The translations under genes were made by a program, and so were the position numbers. Below the pieces are notes generated by a model. It saw only the letters and a list, made by a program, of their open reading frames with translations, had not been told where the DNA came from and did no database searches. Shown here piece by piece: positions 62,441-64,000 of a stretch of 64,000 nucleotides of DNA (position 1 is its first letter; the number at the start of each line of letters is the position of its first letter). This stretch comes from Bradyrhizobium monzae (GTDB taxonomy: Bacteria; Pseudomonadota; Alphaproteobacteria; Rhizobiales; Xanthobacteraceae), in the NCBI RefSeq assembly GCF_021458635.1, contig NZ_JAIRDQ010000015.1, forward strand, positions 101,436-165,435, written 5' to 3'.

Positions 62441-63694
62441 TTACTGCTGAGGTGCAGCTGATGCTTCCAATCCCCGAAGCTGTGTTGTGACCGTCAGATC
62501 TCCGATCTTCTTGCCCATGTCCTTCCCCACTACTGTTGAGAACCGGTAGTGGAATCCAGCGTAAATCCGTGCGTTAGCCACTTCCTCGCTGTAATCTTGC
62601 AGGCTGGCCCATTTGCGGACAACACCGGGTACGGCCGGGCTCGTAAGCGAAAACCCCCCGAACTCATCACCGACAATTGTGCGGAGTACAGTCGAGACGG
62701 CAGCTGAGGTGATGCAGTGCGCGCAGGGATATTCTGGATGCATAGGCGTATCGCCCAGCGGCAGCCATGACTCATCTCGGGGCGTATCCGCGTTCTGAGC
62801 GATGTCGGCGTTCCGAATTGCTGTAATTGGCCGCCAGAAATTATAGTGATACTTGGCATCGAACACCGCGACGAGAGCGTCATTGCCAGCGATAGAAGTC
62901 AGCGCAAATAGGCGAGCACAGTCGACTACATCCATGCTCTTGGCCATTGCGGCTTGTCTGACGATTGGATTGTAGGAGCGAGGCCCGACCAAGAACCAGA
63001 ACCTGCCAATTTCGGTTTGCTCTGCTGTCCTAGCGGAGCTGTCGCGAGCGCCAATTACGCGAATCTCATTCAGGTCCCGGGTCCATGTCTCGGAATCAAG
63101 TGGTGGAGGCGGAGCCGGTCGAAATTGAGAGCCGGTTAACATTACCCAGGGAGATGACGATCCAATATTGGAGAATAGCGGCACGGTAGTGGGCACGTAA
63201 ACGCCGGCCGTCGTGTAGGGCCGATAGGTCTCCTTTGCGGCGGTCCCATCGTTGGCACGGAATGCGATCACGCCTTCAGCGGCTTCCCTCCCCAAGGCAA
63301 TACCCCTGATCTTTCCCTCACCATCACGAACATCTGCGAGTGACTTATCGAGGGCTGTGTCGAGCATGGATTTTTGATCTGGATAGATCGACACGAGAAT
63401 GTCGTGAGCCGCCGTGGCTGCGGCTGCTTCCTTGGAGACAGAGCGATCCGCAGAGAGTGTCAGCTTGTAAGGCGCATATCTTCGTTCGATCGCGTTCACC
63501 GCTTCGAACATGGCGATGTGAAGCATCGACATCGCGCGAGATTGCTGCGCCGGTAAGACCAGCTTCTCTGCGGCGATTGCATCTCCTTTGGCATTCCAGT
63601 CCATAATCACATCGGCATGAGCGCCACAGACAAAAGCTGCGGCAAATGCAATCACGACCAACGAGCTGACCGTATTCGCAAGAAAGTTCTTCAT
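62441..63694 (-). CDS. Secreted vanadium-dependent haloperoxidase / PAP2-type phosphatase
   Basis: Exported protein of 417 aa with a signal peptide (SLVVIAFAAAFVCGAHA). The PAP2/vanadate pocket is visible: K-x6-RP in KYHYNFWRPITAIR, the histidine motif HPEYPCAHCITSAA, and GFHYRFS with the third motif. Such enzymes use peroxide to oxidise halides, or act as acid phosphatases. PCAH replaces the usual PSGH, as is common in this bacterial subgroup. The start at 63694 is set at the signal peptide. On the opposite strand to the cassette; whether it belongs to the island is unknown. Confidence 0.82.
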   Translation of the reverse strand: MKNFLANTVSSLVVIAFAAAFVCGAHADVIMDWNAKGDAIAAEKLVLPAQQSRAMSMLHIAMFEAVNAIERRYAPYKLTLSADRSVSKEAAAATAAHDILVSIYPDQKSMLDTALDKSLADVRDGEGKIRGIALGREAAEGVIAFRANDGTAAKETYRPYTTAGVYVPTTVPLFSNIGSSSPWVMLTGSQFRPAPPPPLDSETWTRDLNEIRVIGARDSSARTAEQTEIGRFWFLVGPRSYNPIVRQAAMAKSMDVVDCARLFALTSIAGNDALVAVFDAKYHYNFWRPITAIRNADIAQNADTPRDESWLPLGDTPMHPEYPCAHCITSAAVSTVLRTIVGDEFGGFSLTSPAVPGVVRKWASLQDYSEEVANARIYAGFHYRFSTVVGKDMGKKIGDLTVTTQLRGLEASAAPQQ

Positions 63695-64000
63695 CGTTGA
63701 ACTCCCAGGTTTGCGGCTGAAGCGCCGGCTAGAGACCACAACGCGAACAATGCGGGAAAAGGCAGGTTAGCAAAACTAGCCGACCTGCCGTGTGAAGCAG
63801 CTTACATCTTTTGCGCGGCTACAACGGAAGGATAGGTGCAAACCTGCCCAATTCGTCCAAATGCGTAAGAGGCTATGACCTGAAGCCGCATAAAAACTGG
63901 TCAACGATGTTCTCGCAAAATCACTTCCGCTCATGATGCTGTGGACGGCTCCTCCACCGGCACGAGATCGCCAAGGAGTGGGCGCCGTTTTGAGGCTCCT
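63695..64000. other. Right end of window, no supported gene
   Basis: About 300 bp with only short frames. The first part must contain the promoter of the haloperoxidase gene. No repeat of the tRNA-Ser end was seen. Confidence 0.4.

Noticed and set aside
38602..64000. Second copy of the tRNA-Ser 3' end (attR)
   Set aside because: Not found by eye; absence is recorded, but an exact search is needed.

Overview
The window is a high-GC alphaproteobacterial chromosome segment, most like Bradyrhizobium or a close relative. The evidence is the coupled NasS/NasT nitrate control genes, a sigma-54 type promoter before a nitrite uptake and reduction operon, many solute-binding-protein ABC operons, and strong GC3 codon bias. 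That assignment rests on gene content read by eye, not on a database search.

Positions 1-38.4 kb look like core chromosome. In order they hold: the 5' part of rimO; a nitrate/nitrite assimilation block (nasT, nasS, sigma-54 promoter and structured leader, formate/nitrite-family channel, siroheme nitrite reductase and its flavoprotein partner); the 5-oxoprolinase operon pxpB-pxpC-pxpA; an RraA-like aldolase and a cupin; secreted proteins and a PheC-like binding protein; a carbohydrate ABC importer run together with a D-2-hydroxyacid dehydrogenase; an LTXXQ protein, a response regulator and small proteins; glucokinase; an NAD salvage set (pncA, a PhaC-like hydrolase, nadE); an isomerase with a complete oligopeptide-type ABC importer; and ilvD.

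A tRNA-Ser(UGA) at 38512-38601 is followed directly by a P4-type tyrosine integrase, which marks the start of an integrated island that continues to at least about 62 kb. No repeat of the tRNA 3' end was found in the window, so the far junction is probably outside it. The island is mosaic. It holds a serine recombinase with two ParB/RepB-like proteins, small AT-richer hypothetical genes, a 1 kb zone with many TGAGACA repeats, and a second serine recombinase whose 3' end was cut by an 831 bp IS5-family insertion (the old reading frame can be reconstructed across the IS). A third serine recombinase follows.

Next to it is a compact immunity block: an N-terminal HTH Dcm-type C5 methyltransferase, Vsr and an EcoRII-type endonuclease, all overlapping. 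Four genes of no recognised system then follow on the same strand: a 519 aa protein with a weak DNA-glycosylase-like C-terminal half, a GHKL ATPase, and two unknown proteins overlapping it. This 56.9-62.1 kb cassette is the best candidate for an undescribed (probably anti-phage) system. The window ends with a secreted vanadium-haloperoxidase/PAP2-type enzyme on the minus strand.
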